Below are positions 17,220 through 27,151 of a stretch of DNA of 64,000 nucleotides, in pieces. The stretch's first letter is position 1; every line of letters starts with the position of its first letter. The notes under the pieces were generated by a model. It saw only the letters and a list, made by a program, of their open reading frames with translations, was not told where the DNA came from and did not search any database. Source of the DNA: Achromobacter spanius (GTDB lineage Bacteria > Pseudomonadota > Gammaproteobacteria > Burkholderiales > Burkholderiaceae_B). Both the position numbers and the translations under genes were made by a program. The stretch spans positions 3,472,001 to 3,536,000 of the forward strand of contig NZ_CP121261.1 of NCBI RefSeq assembly GCF_029637605.1. The letters run 5' to 3'.

Positions 17220-17259
17220 CCTCTTGCGGGCGGCCCTGTGCCGCCCGCAAGAGGTTTTT
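17220..17259 (+). terminator. intrinsic terminator between the transaminase and mmsA
   Basis: A perfect 15-base-pair stem with a five-base loop (17235-17239), followed by TTTTT. It should end or attenuate transcription after the transaminase, so mmsA may be read partly by read-through or have its own promoter. Confidence 0.9.
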
Positions 17260-17289
17260 GAAGAATCACCGCCCAGAGCCTTTCGCACC

Positions 17290-18783
17290 ATGAAGAAGAT
17301 CTCCCATTTCATCAACGGCCAGCATTTCGATGGCCGCAGCAGCCGCTACGCCGACGGCTTCAATCCGGCCACGGGCGAAATCTGCTCGTCCATTCCGCTG
17401 GCCTCGACCGAAGACGTGGCGCTGGCCGTGGCGGCCGCCAAGGCAGCATTCCCGGCCTGGTCGGAAACCCCCGCGCTCAAGCGCGCCCGCATCCTGTTCA
17501 ACTTCAAGGCGCTGCTGGACCAGCACCAGGACGAACTGGCCGAGCTCATCACCCGCGAACATGGCAAGGTGTTCTCGGATGCCAAGGGCGAAGTCATGCG
17601 CGGCATTGAGATCGTCGAATTCGCCTGCGGCATTCCGCAACTGCTCAAGGGCCAGTACTCGGACCAGATCGGCGGCGGCATCGACAACTGGAGCATGCGC
17701 CAGGCCCTGGGCGTGGTGGCCGGCGTCACGCCGTTCAACTTCCCGATGATGGTGCCGTGCTGGATGTTCCCGGTGGCCATTGCCTGCGGCAACACCTTCG
17801 TGCTCAAGCCTTCTGAACGCGACCCGTCGGCGTCCCTGCGCCTGGCCGAACTGCTGACCGAAGCCGGCCTGCCCGCGGGCGTCTTCAACGTGGTGCATGG
17901 CGACAAACTCGCCGTGGACGCGCTCATCGCGCACCCCGACGTCGAAGCCCTGTCGTTCGTGGGTTCAACGCCCATCGCCGAATACATTTATTCCGAAGGC
18001 ACCAAGCGCGGCAAGCGCGTGCAGGCGCTGGGCGGCGCCAAGAACCACTTGGTTGTCATGCCCGATGCCGACCTGGACCAGGTCACCGACGCCTTGATGG
18101 GCGCGGCCTACGGCTCGGCCGGTGAACGCTGCATGGCGATCTCGGTAGCCGTGGCGGTGGGCGACGTGGCCGACAAGGTTGTCGAACGCCTGGCCCCGCG
18201 CGTGAAGGCGCTGATCGTCAAGGACGGCATGAACGCCGACGCCGAGATGGGTCCGCTGGTGACCGCGCAGCATCGCAACAAGGTCATGGGCTACATCGAA
18301 GACGGCATCGCGGCGGGCGCGGACCTGGTCGTGGACGGCCGGGGCCTGACCGTGCCCGGCAACGAAAAAGGCTACTTCCTGGGCGGCACGCTGTTCGACA
18401 ACGTCAAGCCCGCGATGAACATCTATCGCGAAGAAATCTTCGGCCCGGTGCTGTGCATCGTGCGCGTGCCCGACTTCGCCAGCGCGGTTGAACTGATCAA
18501 CGCACACGAGTTCGGCAACGGCGTGGCCTGCTTCACGTCGGATGGCGGCGTGGCCCGTGCGTTCGCGCGCCAGATCAAGGTCGGCATGGTGGGCATCAAC
18601 GTGCCCATTCCCGTGCCCATGGCATGGCATTCGTTCGGCGGCTGGAAGCGTTCGCTGTTTGGCGACCACCACGCCTACGGCGAAGAAGGCATCCGCTTCT
18701 ACTCGCGCTACAAGAGCGTAATGCAGCGCTGGCCCGACAGCATCGCCAAGGGCGCGGAATTCACCATGCCCGTGGCGAAGTAA
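17290..18783 (+). CDS. mmsA: CoA-acylating methylmalonate/malonate-semialdehyde dehydrogenase
   Basis: A CoA-dependent aldehyde dehydrogenase, 497 residues, that turns methylmalonate semialdehyde into propionyl-CoA or malonate semialdehyde into acetyl-CoA, with NAD+. The N-terminus [12 protein letters not shown] is typical of Mms[18 protein letters not shown], the nucleophile Cys281 in [10 protein letters not shown], and [10 protein letters not shown] are all present. I use the ATG at 17290; the frame extends upstream through the terminator, which cannot be coding. Following a beta-alanine-type transaminase, it would complete the route from beta-alanine to acetyl-CoA. A role in valine or inositol breakdown is also known for the family, but no valine genes are nearby. 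Confidence 0.94.
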   Translation: MKKISHFINGQHFDGRSSRYADGFNPATGEICSSIPLASTEDVALAVAAAKAAFPAWSETPALKRARILFNFKALLDQHQDELAELITREHGKVFSDAKGEVMRGIEIVEFACGIPQLLKGQYSDQIGGGIDNWSMRQALGVVAGVTPFNFPMMVPCWMFPVAIACGNTFVLKPSERDPSASLRLAELLTEAGLPAGVFNVVHGDKLAVDALIAHPDVEALSFVGSTPIAEYIYSEGTKRGKRVQALGGAKNHLVVMPDADLDQVTDALMGAAYGSAGERCMAISVAVAVGDVADKVVERLAPRVKALIVKDGMNADAEMGPLVTAQHRNKVMGYIEDGIAAGADLVVDGRGLTVPGNEKGYFLGGTLFDNVKPAMNIYREEIFGPVLCIVRVPDFASAVELINAHEFGNGVACFTSDGGVARAFARQIKVGMVGINVPIPVPMAWHSFGGWKRSLFGDHHAYGEEGIRFYSRYKSVMQRWPDSIAKGAEFTMPVAK

Positions 18784-18853
18784 ACCGCCCGCGCGCCTTT
18801 ACGTTTTTCAACGAACCGTATTCAAGAAGGATGCTTTACCCGGCTTTTGCATA

Positions 18854-18875
18854 GGGCGCGGCTTCGGCCGCGCCC
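18854..18875. other. very stable UUCG hairpin between mmsA and the first M81 gene
   Basis: GGGCGCGGC-TTCG-GCCGCGCCC gives nine GC pairs around the extra-stable UUCG tetraloop. There is no U-run, so it probably acts as an mRNA end-stabiliser or partial terminator between mmsA and the next gene. Confidence 0.65.
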
Positions 18876-18923
18876 GGCCAGTACCACGACACAGCAACAT
18901 CAAACAACACAAGGGGATGCCTG

Positions 18924-20432
18924 ATGCGCATCGGTATAGGCGGCTTTCAGCACGAAACCAATACGTTCGCGCCTTCGCGTGCAACGTGGGAAGATTTTGC
19001 CGAGAAAGGTGGCGGCTGGCCAAAACTGGTCAGCGGCCCCGCGATGTTCCAAGCCGTGGCAGGCGCCAACATTCCCGTGGCGGGCTTCATCGAAGCCATG
19101 AACCAGCACACGCTGGTACCCACCACCTGGGCCGCGGCCAGCCCGTCGGGCCCGGTCACCAAAGACGCTTTTGAACGCATCAGCGCATTGATCCTGCAAG
19201 GCTTGTCCGACGCGCTGCCGCTGGAGGGCGTGTACCTGGACCTGCATGGCGCCATGGTCACCGAACACCTGGACGACGGCGAAGGCGAACTGCTCAAGCG
19301 CGTGCGCGACCTGGTCGGCCCCGACGTGCCCGTGGTGGCCAGCCTGGACCTGCACGCCAACGTCACGCGCGCCATGGTGCGCCACGCCGACGCGCTCGTC
19401 TGCTATCGCACGTATCCCCACATCGACATGGCCGAAACCGGACAGCGCGCCGCGTCGCTGCTGTCCCTGCGGCTGGGCGGCATGCCGCGCCCGTACGCAT
19501 CGCTGCGTGCCCTGCCCTACCTGATCTCGCTGTGCTGGCAGTCCACCGACATCGAACCCTCGCGCAGCCTGTACGCGCAAGTGGGCGAGATTGAATCGCG
19601 CGGCGCCACCAGCTTGTCGTTCGCCACTGGCTTTCCCGCCGCTGACTTCCCCGAATGCGCGCCCACCGTGTGGGCCTACGGCACGACACAAGCCGAAGCC
19701 GATGCCGCCGCCGCTGAAATGGCGCGCGCCGTGCTGAACGCCGAACGCGAATTCGGCGGCAAGCTCTACACGCCGGATGAAGCCGTGGAAGAAGCCATGC
19801 GCATCGCGCGCGACGCCAACAAGCCCGTCGTCATTGCCGACGCGCAAGACAACCCTGGCGCGGGCGGCAGTTCCGACACCACGGGCATGCTGCGCGCCTT
19901 GATCCGCCACGATGCACGCGACGCCGCCATCGGCCTGATCGTGGACCCCGCCGCCGCGCTCGCCGCGCACCGCGCGGGCGTTGGAAACAAGGTACGGATT
20001 GCACTAGGTGGACACTCGGGTATTCCCGACGACGAACCGCTGGACAGCGAATTCATCGTCGAGAAAACGTCAGATGGACGCTTCGATACGCACGGCGCTT
20101 TCTATCGCGGGTTTCACATGGACCTGGGCCCCAGCGCCTGCCTGCGCATTGGTGGCGTACGCATCATCGTCGCGTCGAACAAGGTGCAGATGGCGGACCA
20201 GGAAATGTTCCGGTTCGCCGGCGTGGAACCCACGCGCGCCGCGATTCTGGTGGTGAAGAGTTCTGCGCATTTCCGCGCGGATTTCACGGCCATCGCGCAA
20301 ACGATCCTGGTCTGCGCCGCCCCCGGCTCCATGCTGATGGATGCGGCAAAACAACCATGGACACGCTTGCGTCCCGGTATCAGAATGGCGCCTTGCGGAC
20401 CGGTGTTTTCCGGCCGAGCCGCAACTGCCTGA
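18924..20432 (+). CDS. M81-family metallopeptidase (MlrC-like), copy 1
   Basis: A 502-residue member of peptidase family M81, named for MlrC, the enzyme that cuts linear microcystin products. Conserved metal-site motifs are visible: GGFQHETNTF at the N-terminus, YLDLHGAMV, SLDLHANVT and YPHIDMAETG, with DAQDNPGAGGSSDTTG in the C-terminal half. No signal peptide is seen, so it acts in the cytoplasm. It precedes an oligopeptide-type ABC transporter, and a second M81 gene closes the cluster, so it probably hydrolyses an imported peptide or amide. Real substrates of most M81 proteins are unknown; microcystin itself is not implied. AAGGGG is eight bases before the ATG. Confidence 0.9.
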   Translation: MRIGIGGFQHETNTFAPSRATWEDFAEKGGGWPKLVSGPAMFQAVAGANIPVAGFIEAMNQHTLVPTTWAAASPSGPVTKDAFERISALILQGLSDALPLEGVYLDLHGAMVTEHLDDGEGELLKRVRDLVGPDVPVVASLDLHANVTRAMVRHADALVCYRTYPHIDMAETGQRAASLLSLRLGGMPRPYASLRALPYLISLCWQSTDIEPSRSLYAQVGEIESRGATSLSFATGFPAADFPECAPTVWAYGTTQAEADAAAAEMARAVLNAEREFGGKLYTPDEAVEEAMRIARDANKPVVIADAQDNPGAGGSSDTTGMLRALIRHDARDAAIGLIVDPAAALAAHRAGVGNKVRIALGGHSGIPDDEPLDSEFIVEKTSDGRFDTHGAFYRGFHMDLGPSACLRIGGVRIIVASNKVQMADQEMFRFAGVEPTRAAILVVKSSAHFRADFTAIAQTILVCAAPGSMLMDAAKQPWTRLRPGIRMAPCGPVFSGRAATA

Positions 20433-20513
20433 CCCTCGCACGCCGCCATCGAGCGGCGCGTTAACGACGTAGCGGCCGACCGTGCCGCTCACACCGCTTC
20501 AAGGGGAATCTCC

Positions 20514-22079
20514 ATGCTCAAGTTTGTCCGAGCGGCCGCGCTGGCCGGTGCAACGTTGATGATGGCTCACGGCGCTTACGCCGAAACCGTCATCAAGTCC
20601 GTCATGCACTCGCCGTTGCGCCTGACCGACCCGCACGCCACCACCGCGTACATCACGACGTGGCACGGCTACATGATCTACGACACCTTGCTGGCCACCG
20701 ACGCCAACAACAAGATCCAGCCGCAGATGCTTGAGAAGTGGGAAGTCTCGCCCGACGGCAAGACTTACACGATGACCTTGCGCGACGGCCAGAAGTGGCA
20801 CGACGGCAAGCCGGTCACGTCCGAGGATTGCGTGGCCTCGATCAAGCGCTGGGCCGGTGGCGACGGCATGGGCCGCACGCTGCTCAAGTTCACCGACAAG
20901 ATCGAAGTCATTGACGACAAGAGCTTTCGCATCGTCATGAAAGAACCCACGGACCTGGCGCTGCGCGCCCTGTCCAAGCCCACCGGCACCGCGCCGTTCA
21001 TGATGCCCAAGCGCATCGCCGAACAACCCGTCGGCAAGCCCATCACCGACATGACCGGTTCGGGCCCGTTCAAGGTGATTGAATTCAAGCCGGGCGTGAA
21101 GACCGTGTACGCCAAGAACACCGACTACGTGCCGCGCAAGGAACCAGCCAGCGGCCTGGCCGGCGGCAAGGTTGTAAACGTGGACAAGGTGGAATGGGAC
21201 GTCATGCCCGACGCGCTGACGACCGCCAACGCGCTGCTGGGCGGCGAGATCGACTTCGTCGAACAGTTCCCGTATGACCTGTTGCCCATGATTGAAGGCA
21301 ACCCCGACCTGAAGGAAGAATCGCTCAGCCCGGTCGGCTACTTCACGATGTACCGCTTCAACTTCAAGTACCCGCCCTTCGACAACAAGAAGATCCGCCA
21401 GGCCGCCATGTACGCCATCGGCCAGGAAGACGTGATGAAGGCATTGGTGGGCAACCCCAAGTACTGGAAGACCTGCGCATCACTGTGGGGCTGCGGCACG
21501 CCGCTGGAATCCGATATCGGCAAGGAAATCGTCGTGCCCTCGAACATCGAGAAGGCCAAGGAACTGCTGAAGGAAGCCGGTTACGACAACACGCCCATCC
21601 TGATGATGCACGCGACCGACGTGGGCACGCTGTCGGCTCAACCGGTGGTGATGGCCCAGGCGCTGCGCAAGGCTGGCTTCAACGTCAACCTGGCCGCGAT
21701 GGACTGGCAAAGCGTGGCCACGCGCCGCGCCTCGAAGGCCGCGCCGGCTGAAGGCGGCTGGAACATCCACAACACCAACTGGTACGCCACCGACGTGATG
21801 GACCCGGTGCGCTCCGCGCCCGCCGCCGCCAACGGCGACAACGCCTGGTTCGGCTGGCCCGACATGCCGAAGGTGGAAGAGCTGCGTACCAAGTTCGCCC
21901 TGACGTCCGACCCTGCCGAGCAGAAGAAGATTGCCGACGAACTGCAACGCATCGGCATCGACGAAGGCCTGTACGTGCCGCTGGGCCAGATGTCCGTGCC
22001 CACCGTCTACTCGACCAAGCTCTCCGGCCTGGTGCATGCACCGGTCTTTGCGTTCTGGAACGTCAAGAAAGCTCCTTAA
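20514..22079 (+). CDS. ABC transporter periplasmic substrate-binding protein, family 5 (DppA/OppA type)
   Basis: A 521-residue extracytoplasmic solute receptor of the dipeptide/oligopeptide/nickel type. The N-terminus has a signal peptide (positively charged start, hydrophobic core, Ala-Tyr-Ala cleavage site near residue 23). The body shows family features such as LEKWEVSPDGKTYTMTLRDG and WHDGKPVTSEDCVAS. It is followed directly by two permeases and a fused ATPase. Ligand is not readable; the neighbours suggest a short peptide or an amide of a beta-amino acid. AAGGGGAATCTCC precedes the start. Confidence 0.93.
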   Translation: MLKFVRAAALAGATLMMAHGAYAETVIKSVMHSPLRLTDPHATTAYITTWHGYMIYDTLLATDANNKIQPQMLEKWEVSPDGKTYTMTLRDGQKWHDGKPVTSEDCVASIKRWAGGDGMGRTLLKFTDKIEVIDDKSFRIVMKEPTDLALRALSKPTGTAPFMMPKRIAEQPVGKPITDMTGSGPFKVIEFKPGVKTVYAKNTDYVPRKEPASGLAGGKVVNVDKVEWDVMPDALTTANALLGGEIDFVEQFPYDLLPMIEGNPDLKEESLSPVGYFTMYRFNFKYPPFDNKKIRQAAMYAIGQEDVMKALVGNPKYWKTCASLWGCGTPLESDIGKEIVVPSNIEKAKELLKEAGYDNTPILMMHATDVGTLSAQPVVMAQALRKAGFNVNLAAMDWQSVATRRASKAAPAEGGWNIHNTNWYATDVMDPVRSAPAAANGDNAWFGWPDMPKVEELRTKFALTSDPAEQKKIADELQRIGIDEGLYVPLGQMSVPTVYSTKLSGLVHAPVFAFWNVKKAP

Positions 22080-22106
22080 AGGGGCAAGCAGTTCAGGGGG
22101 AAATAC

Positions 22107-23048
22107 ATGCTGGCATTCGTCTCACGCCGGCTCCTCGCGACCATCCCCGTTCTGGTGATGGTCGCGGTGGTGGTCTTCGCGATATTGCGTTTCAGCCCGG
22201 GTGATCCGGCCATCATCATGGCGGGCGACGGCGCCACGCCCGAACGTATCGTCCAGATACGGCAGACGATGGGCCTGGACCAACCGGTCATCAAACAGTT
22301 TGTCATCTGGGGCGGCAGGCTCCTGCAAGGCGACCTGGGCACCTCGCTCATGTCGGGCGTGCCGGTCACCAAACTAATCGCGCAGCGTCTGGAACCGTCC
22401 ATGAGCCTGGCGGTGCTGACACTGGTCTTCACCTTGCTGGTGGCCATTCCGCTGGGCATCCTGGCGGCATGGCGGCAAGGCAAGCTGCTGGACCGCGCCG
22501 TGATGGGCTTTTCGGTGCTGGGCTTTTCCGTGCCGGTGTTCGTCACGGGCTACCTGCTGATCTGGCTGTTCGCCATCAAGCTGGGGTGGTTCAACGTGCA
22601 GGGCTATACGCCGCTGGCAAAGGGCTTCTGGCCATATCTGCACCGGCTCATCCTGCCGTCACTGGCCTTGTCCACGGTGTATGTCGCATTGATCGCGCGC
22701 ATCACGCGCACCAGCGTGATCGAGGTCATGGGTGAAGACTTCATCCGCACCGCGCGTTCCAAGGGCCTGGGCGAAACCGGTGTGCTGCTTGGCCATGCGC
22801 TGCGCAACGCGGCGGTGCCCATCGCCACGGTGGTGGGCCTGGGCATTGCGCTCTTGATCAGCGGCGTGGTCGTGACCGAATCGGTGTTCAACATTCCCGG
22901 CCTGGGCCGCCTGGTGGTCGAAGCCGTGCTGGCGCGTGACTACCCCGTCATCCAGGGCCTGACGTTGTTCTTCGCGTTCGTCTACGTGTTCATCAATCTG
23001 GTTGTCGATTGCGCCTACACGGTGTTCGACCCGCGAATCAGGTACTAG
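22107..23048 (+). CDS. ABC transporter permease (DppB/OppB type)
   Basis: The first inner-membrane subunit of the peptide-type importer, 313 residues with about six helices. The N-terminal FVSRRLLATIPVLVMVAVV and RQTMGLDQPVIKQFVIW are typical of DppB. The ATPase-contacting EAA loop is visible as EDFIRTARSKGLGE. It lies 27 bp after the receptor gene and 9 bp before the second permease. It pairs with that permease and the fused ATPase to form the transport channel. Confidence 0.93.
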   Translation: MLAFVSRRLLATIPVLVMVAVVVFAILRFSPGDPAIIMAGDGATPERIVQIRQTMGLDQPVIKQFVIWGGRLLQGDLGTSLMSGVPVTKLIAQRLEPSMSLAVLTLVFTLLVAIPLGILAAWRQGKLLDRAVMGFSVLGFSVPVFVTGYLLIWLFAIKLGWFNVQGYTPLAKGFWPYLHRLILPSLALSTVYVALIARITRTSVIEVMGEDFIRTARSKGLGETGVLLGHALRNAAVPIATVVGLGIALLISGVVVTESVFNIPGLGRLVVEAVLARDYPVIQGLTLFFAFVYVFINLVVDCAYTVFDPRIRY

Positions 23049-23057
23049 GGCAGAGCC

Positions 23058-23963
23058 ATGCAAACGCCAACCGATGCCGCCGCGCAAGCGGCCGCCGACC
23101 TTCCCGGAGGCGGCACTCCTCACGTCACTGCCTGGGGGCAAGTCCGCCAGGGCCTCAAAAGCTGGCCGGTCATGCTGGCGCTGGTGGTGCTGGTCGCCAT
23201 CGTCGCCATCGCCGTGTTCGCGCCGCTGCTGGGCACGGTCGACCCCACCTTCATCGACCCGGGCTCGCGCCTGAAGCAACCCTTTACCGACTTCCTGTTC
23301 GGCACCGACGCCTTTGGCCGCGACGTCTGGTCGCGCGTGGCCTACGGCGCGCGCATCTCACTGATCGCGGGCCTGGGCGCCGCGGTCGTCAGCGTCGTCA
23401 TCGGCCTGATCATCGGCGTCATCGCCGGCTGGTTCCGGTCGCTGGACGGGTTCATCATGCGCACCATGGACGCCATCATGGCGATTCCCGGCATCCTGCT
23501 GGCGATCGCCCTGGTGTCCGTCACCGGCGCCAGCATCACGACCGTGCTGGTCGCCATCACCATCCCTGAAATTCCCCGGGTGGTGCGGCTGGTGCGCGGG
23601 CAGATCCTGACGGTGCGCGGCGAACCCTATGTGGAAGCCGCGCTGGCGCTGGGCACGCCCTTGCCGCTGCTCTTGTGGCGCCACATGGTGCCCAGCACCA
23701 TCGCGCCGCTGACGGTGCAAGGCACCTACGTGTTCGCCTCGGCCATGCTGACCGAGGCCATTCTCAGCTTTCTGGGCGCGGGCATCCCGCCCGAGATCGC
23801 GTCATGGGGCAACATCATGTCCGAAGGCCGCATGTACTTCCGCATGCTGCCCGGCCTGATTCTCTTTCCCGGCCTGTTCCTGTCGCTGACCGTGCTTAGC
23901 GTGAACATCCTGGGTGACGCCCTGCGCGACGCGCTGGACCCGAAAATGGTGCGCAGGATCTGA
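23058..23963 (+). CDS. ABC transporter permease (DppC/OppC type)
   Basis: The second inner-membrane subunit, 301 residues. A DppC-style N-terminal cytoplasmic tail of about 35 residues precedes the first helix. FGTDAFGRDVWSRVAYGARI is the hallmark segment, and the EAA loop reads EPYVEAALALGTP. Its stop codon overlaps the start of the ATPase gene (TGATG), so translation is coupled. Confidence 0.93.
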   Translation: MQTPTDAAAQAAADLPGGGTPHVTAWGQVRQGLKSWPVMLALVVLVAIVAIAVFAPLLGTVDPTFIDPGSRLKQPFTDFLFGTDAFGRDVWSRVAYGARISLIAGLGAAVVSVVIGLIIGVIAGWFRSLDGFIMRTMDAIMAIPGILLAIALVSVTGASITTVLVAITIPEIPRVVRLVRGQILTVRGEPYVEAALALGTPLPLLLWRHMVPSTIAPLTVQGTYVFASAMLTEAILSFLGAGIPPEIASWGNIMSEGRMYFRMLPGLILFPGLFLSLTVLSVNILGDALRDALDPKMVRRI

Positions 23964-25660
23964 TGCCGATGACCTACTCTCCTACTCCCCCCGCGGGCGA
24001 CACCTCGTCCGCCATCCTTGCCATCCGCAACCTGTCGGTGGAAGTGGCCGGCGCGGGCAACCGCGTCGTGCGCAACCTGAGCCTGGACGTGCATGCTGGT
24101 GAAACGGTGTGCGTGGTTGGCGAATCCGGCTCCGGCAAATCGGTCACGTCGCTGGCCGTGATGGGCCTCTTGCCGCCCGGCATCCTGTCGATCAGCGCGG
24201 GTTCCATCCGCGTTGAGGGCGAAGACGTGGCCACCGCGTCGCAGCGGCGGCTGCGCGAACTGCGCGCGACCCGCATGGCCATGGTGTTCCAGGAACCCAT
24301 GACCGCGCTGAACCCCGTGCACACCGTGGGCAAGCAGGTGGACGAAGTGCTGCGCCTGCACCGCAAGGGCATGAGCGCCGCCGAACGCCGCGCCAAGGTG
24401 CTGGACATGTTCCAGTCGGTGCATCTGCCGGACGTCGAACGCATATTCGAGGCTTACCCGCACCAGTTGTCGGGCGGCCAGCGCCAGCGCATCGTGATCG
24501 CGATGGCGCTGATCCTGGAACCCAAGCTGCTGATCGCCGACGAACCCACGACGGCGCTCGACGTGACCACGCAAAAGCAGATTCTTGCGCTGATCAAGGA
24601 ACTGCAGGTCAAGCACAAGACCGCGGTGCTGTTCATCACGCACGACTTCGGCGTGGTGGCCGAGATTTCAGATCGCATCGTGGTGATGAACCGCGGCGAC
24701 CTGATCGAAAGCGGCACGCGCAACGAAATCCTGGCCGAACCCAAGCAGTCGTATACGCGGCGCCTGGTGTCGTCCGTGCCCAGCCTGGTGCCCAACCGGC
24801 GCGACGCGCCCGACGGCCAGCCGGTATTGCACGTCAAGGGCCTGGGCCGCACCTATGCCGGAAAAAGTTCGCTGTTTTCCCGCAAGGCCGCGCAGAACGT
24901 CATTGCCGCGTCCGACGTCAATCTGACACTGCGCAAGGGTGAAATCCTGGGCATCGTGGGCGAGTCCGGTTCGGGCAAGTCCACGGTGGCGCGTTGCATC
25001 GTGCGCCTGATCGAACCCACGGCCGGCCACATGATGATGGGCGGCGAAGACCTCAGCACGTTGTCCGGCTCGGCCTTGCGCCCGGTGCGCCGCCGTATCC
25101 AGATTGTTTTTCAGGACCCCTACCGGTCGCTGAACCCGCGCCGCACGGTGGGTGAATCCATCATCGAAGGCCTGCTCAACTTCGGCATGCCGCGCGACCA
25201 GGCCGTGAAGCGCGCTGGCGAAACGCTGACCGTGGTGGGCATGAGCCCCGACGCCATGCGCCGCTATCCGCATCAGTTTTCTGGCGGCCAGCGCCAGCGC
25301 ATCTGCATTGCCCGCGCGCTGGTGATGGACCCGGAAATCCTGGTGGCCGACGAGGCCGTGTCGGCGCTGGACGTATCCGTGCAGGCGCAGGTGCTGGAAC
25401 TGCTGGAACAGGTGCGCCAACGCACGGGCGTGGGCGTGCTGTTCATCACGCACGACTTGCGCGTGGCCGCGCAGATTTGCGACACCATCATGGTCATGCA
25501 GCGCGGCAAGGTCGTTGAAACCGGCTCTGCCGAAACCGTGCTGACCGACCCTCGGCATGAATACACGCGCACCTTGATCGACGCGGCCCCGGGGCGCGAC
25601 TGGGATTTCCGCAACTTCCAGCCGGTTGCCGCCACGCTGGCACGAGCCGCCGCGTCCTGA
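23963..25660 (+). CDS. fused dual ATP-binding protein of the peptide-type ABC importer (DppD-DppF)
   Basis: One 565-residue chain carries two ATPase domains that are separate proteins (DppD and DppF) in many systems. Domain 1 has Walker A GESGSGKS near residue 52, LSGGQRQR and LLIADEPTTALD. Domain 2 has GESGSGKST near residue 333, FSGGQRQR and ILVADEAVSALD. The C-terminal oligopeptide-type extension follows each half (YTRRLVSSVPS, YTRTLIDAAPG). The fused layout is that of GsiA/YejF-type systems. The start overlaps the previous stop; a second in-frame ATG lies six bases later. Confidence 0.94.
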   Translation: MPMTYSPTPPAGDTSSAILAIRNLSVEVAGAGNRVVRNLSLDVHAGETVCVVGESGSGKSVTSLAVMGLLPPGILSISAGSIRVEGEDVATASQRRLRELRATRMAMVFQEPMTALNPVHTVGKQVDEVLRLHRKGMSAAERRAKVLDMFQSVHLPDVERIFEAYPHQLSGGQRQRIVIAMALILEPKLLIADEPTTALDVTTQKQILALIKELQVKHKTAVLFITHDFGVVAEISDRIVVMNRGDLIESGTRNEILAEPKQSYTRRLVSSVPSLVPNRRDAPDGQPVLHVKGLGRTYAGKSSLFSRKAAQNVIAASDVNLTLRKGEILGIVGESGSGKSTVARCIVRLIEPTAGHMMMGGEDLSTLSGSALRPVRRRIQIVFQDPYRSLNPRRTVGESIIEGLLNFGMPRDQAVKRAGETLTVVGMSPDAMRRYPHQFSGGQRQRICIARALVMDPEILVADEAVSALDVSVQAQVLELLEQVRQRTGVGVLFITHDLRVAAQICDTIMVMQRGKVVETGSAETVLTDPRHEYTRTLIDAAPGRDWDFRNFQPVAATLARAAAS

Positions 25661-25713
25661 TGCGCTGACGCGCTGATTGCCGAATTGCCTTCCTTTGCAA
25701 CACTGGAACCGAG

Positions 25714-27123
25714 ATGTCACAACCGCATGAATTGTCCGCCCAGGAACTGCTGCAGGCGTATCGCGACAAGACCCTGTCGCCGGTCGAAGCCACGCGCTCC
25801 GTGCTCGAACACATCGAGCGCTGGGAACCGCACCTGAAGGCCACCTATGCGCTGGACCCCGAAGGCGCGCTGGCGATGGCCCGCGCCTCCGAGGCCCGCT
25901 GGATGAAGGGCGAGCCGCAGTCAGCCGGCGGCTACTCGCTGGACGGCGTGCCCGCCACCATCAAGGAAAACATCGCCACGCGCGGCACGCCCGTGCCCTT
26001 GGGCACCGCCGCCACCGAACTCACCCCGGCAGCAAACGACGCGCCCCCTGCCGCCCGCATGCGCGAAGCAGGCGCGGTGTTGCTGGGCAAGACCACCATG
26101 CCCGACTTCGGCATGCTGTCCTCGGGCCTGTCCAGCTTTCATGAACTGACCCGCAACCCCTGGGACCTGACGAAGAACCCGGGCGGCTCCAGCGCCGGCG
26201 CGGGCGCGGCTGCCGCTGCCGGCTACGGCCCCTTGCACATCGGCACCGACATCGGCGGTTCGGTGCGCCTGCCGGCCGCCTGGTGCGGCATTGCCACGCT
26301 GAAACCCAGCCTGGGCCGCATCCCCATCGACCCGCCCTTCATGGGCCGCTGCGCCGGCCCCATGACGCGCACCATCACCGACAGCGCGCTGATGATGGGC
26401 GTGCTGTCGCAGCCCGATGCGCGCGACCACATGAGCCTGCCCTTCCAGGACTTTGACTGGCTGAACCTGGCGCAAGACGTCAAAGGCCTGCGCATCGGCC
26501 TGTTGATGGACGCCGGCTGCGGCCTGCCACTGGACCCGGAAGTGCGCGAGGCCGTGCAAGCCGCCGCCCAAGCCTTCGAAGCGGCGGGCGCCATCGTCAC
26601 GCCCATGCTGCCGTGGATGACGCCCGACATGCTGGAAGGCGTGGACCGCTTCTGGCGCACGCGCTCGTCCATAGACCTGGCCGCGCTGCCTGAAGACCGC
26701 CGCGCGAAGATCCTCCCCTTCATCCGCGACTGGGCGGAAAGCGGTGGCGGGCAGACTGGCGAGGCCGTGTTCAAGAGCTACTACGAAACGCTGAACGTGC
26801 GCGCCAAGACCGTGGCCGCCTGCGCCCCCTTCGACTACGTGCTGTCGCCCGTGGCGCCGGTGGTGGCGTACAACGCCGAATGGCCGTCGCCCACCAATGA
26901 AGTGGCCACGACCATGCACCACATCGGCTTCACGCTGCCCTTCAACATGAGCGAACAGCCCGCCGCGTCCGTCAACTGCGGCTACACCCGGGCGGGCCTG
27001 CCTATCGGCCTGCAGATTGCCGGGGCACGTTTCGACGACCTGGGCGTGTTGCGCGTGGCACGCGCCTGGGAACAGATGCGCCCCGCGCAGCATCCGTGGC
27101 CGCAGCCCCCCAAGACGAACTGA
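25714..27123 (+). CDS. amidase-signature family amidohydrolase
   Basis: A 469-residue amidase of the Ser-cisSer-Lys type, which cleaves carboxamides or small amide bonds. The triad is visible: Lys84 in TIKENIA, cis-Ser159 in GGSSAGAG, and nucleophile Ser183 in GGSVRLPA, with the expected 24-residue gap between the serines. There is no signal peptide. The N-terminus SAQELLQAYRDKTLSPVEAT is typical for this family. It sits between the transporter and the second M81 gene, so an imported amide or peptide is the likely substrate. GatA is excluded by context, as no gatB or gatC lies nearby. Confidence 0.92.
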   Translation: MSQPHELSAQELLQAYRDKTLSPVEATRSVLEHIERWEPHLKATYALDPEGALAMARASEARWMKGEPQSAGGYSLDGVPATIKENIATRGTPVPLGTAATELTPAANDAPPAARMREAGAVLLGKTTMPDFGMLSSGLSSFHELTRNPWDLTKNPGGSSAGAGAAAAAGYGPLHIGTDIGGSVRLPAAWCGIATLKPSLGRIPIDPPFMGRCAGPMTRTITDSALMMGVLSQPDARDHMSLPFQDFDWLNLAQDVKGLRIGLLMDAGCGLPLDPEVREAVQAAAQAFEAAGAIVTPMLPWMTPDMLEGVDRFWRTRSSIDLAALPEDRRAKILPFIRDWAESGGGQTGEAVFKSYYETLNVRAKTVAACAPFDYVLSPVAPVVAYNAEWPSPTNEVATTMHHIGFTLPFNMSEQPAASVNCGYTRAGLPIGLQIAGARFDDLGVLRVARAWEQMRPAQHPWPQPPKTN

Positions 27124-27151
27124 GCTTCCCTACCCTTCCACAGGAATTCCC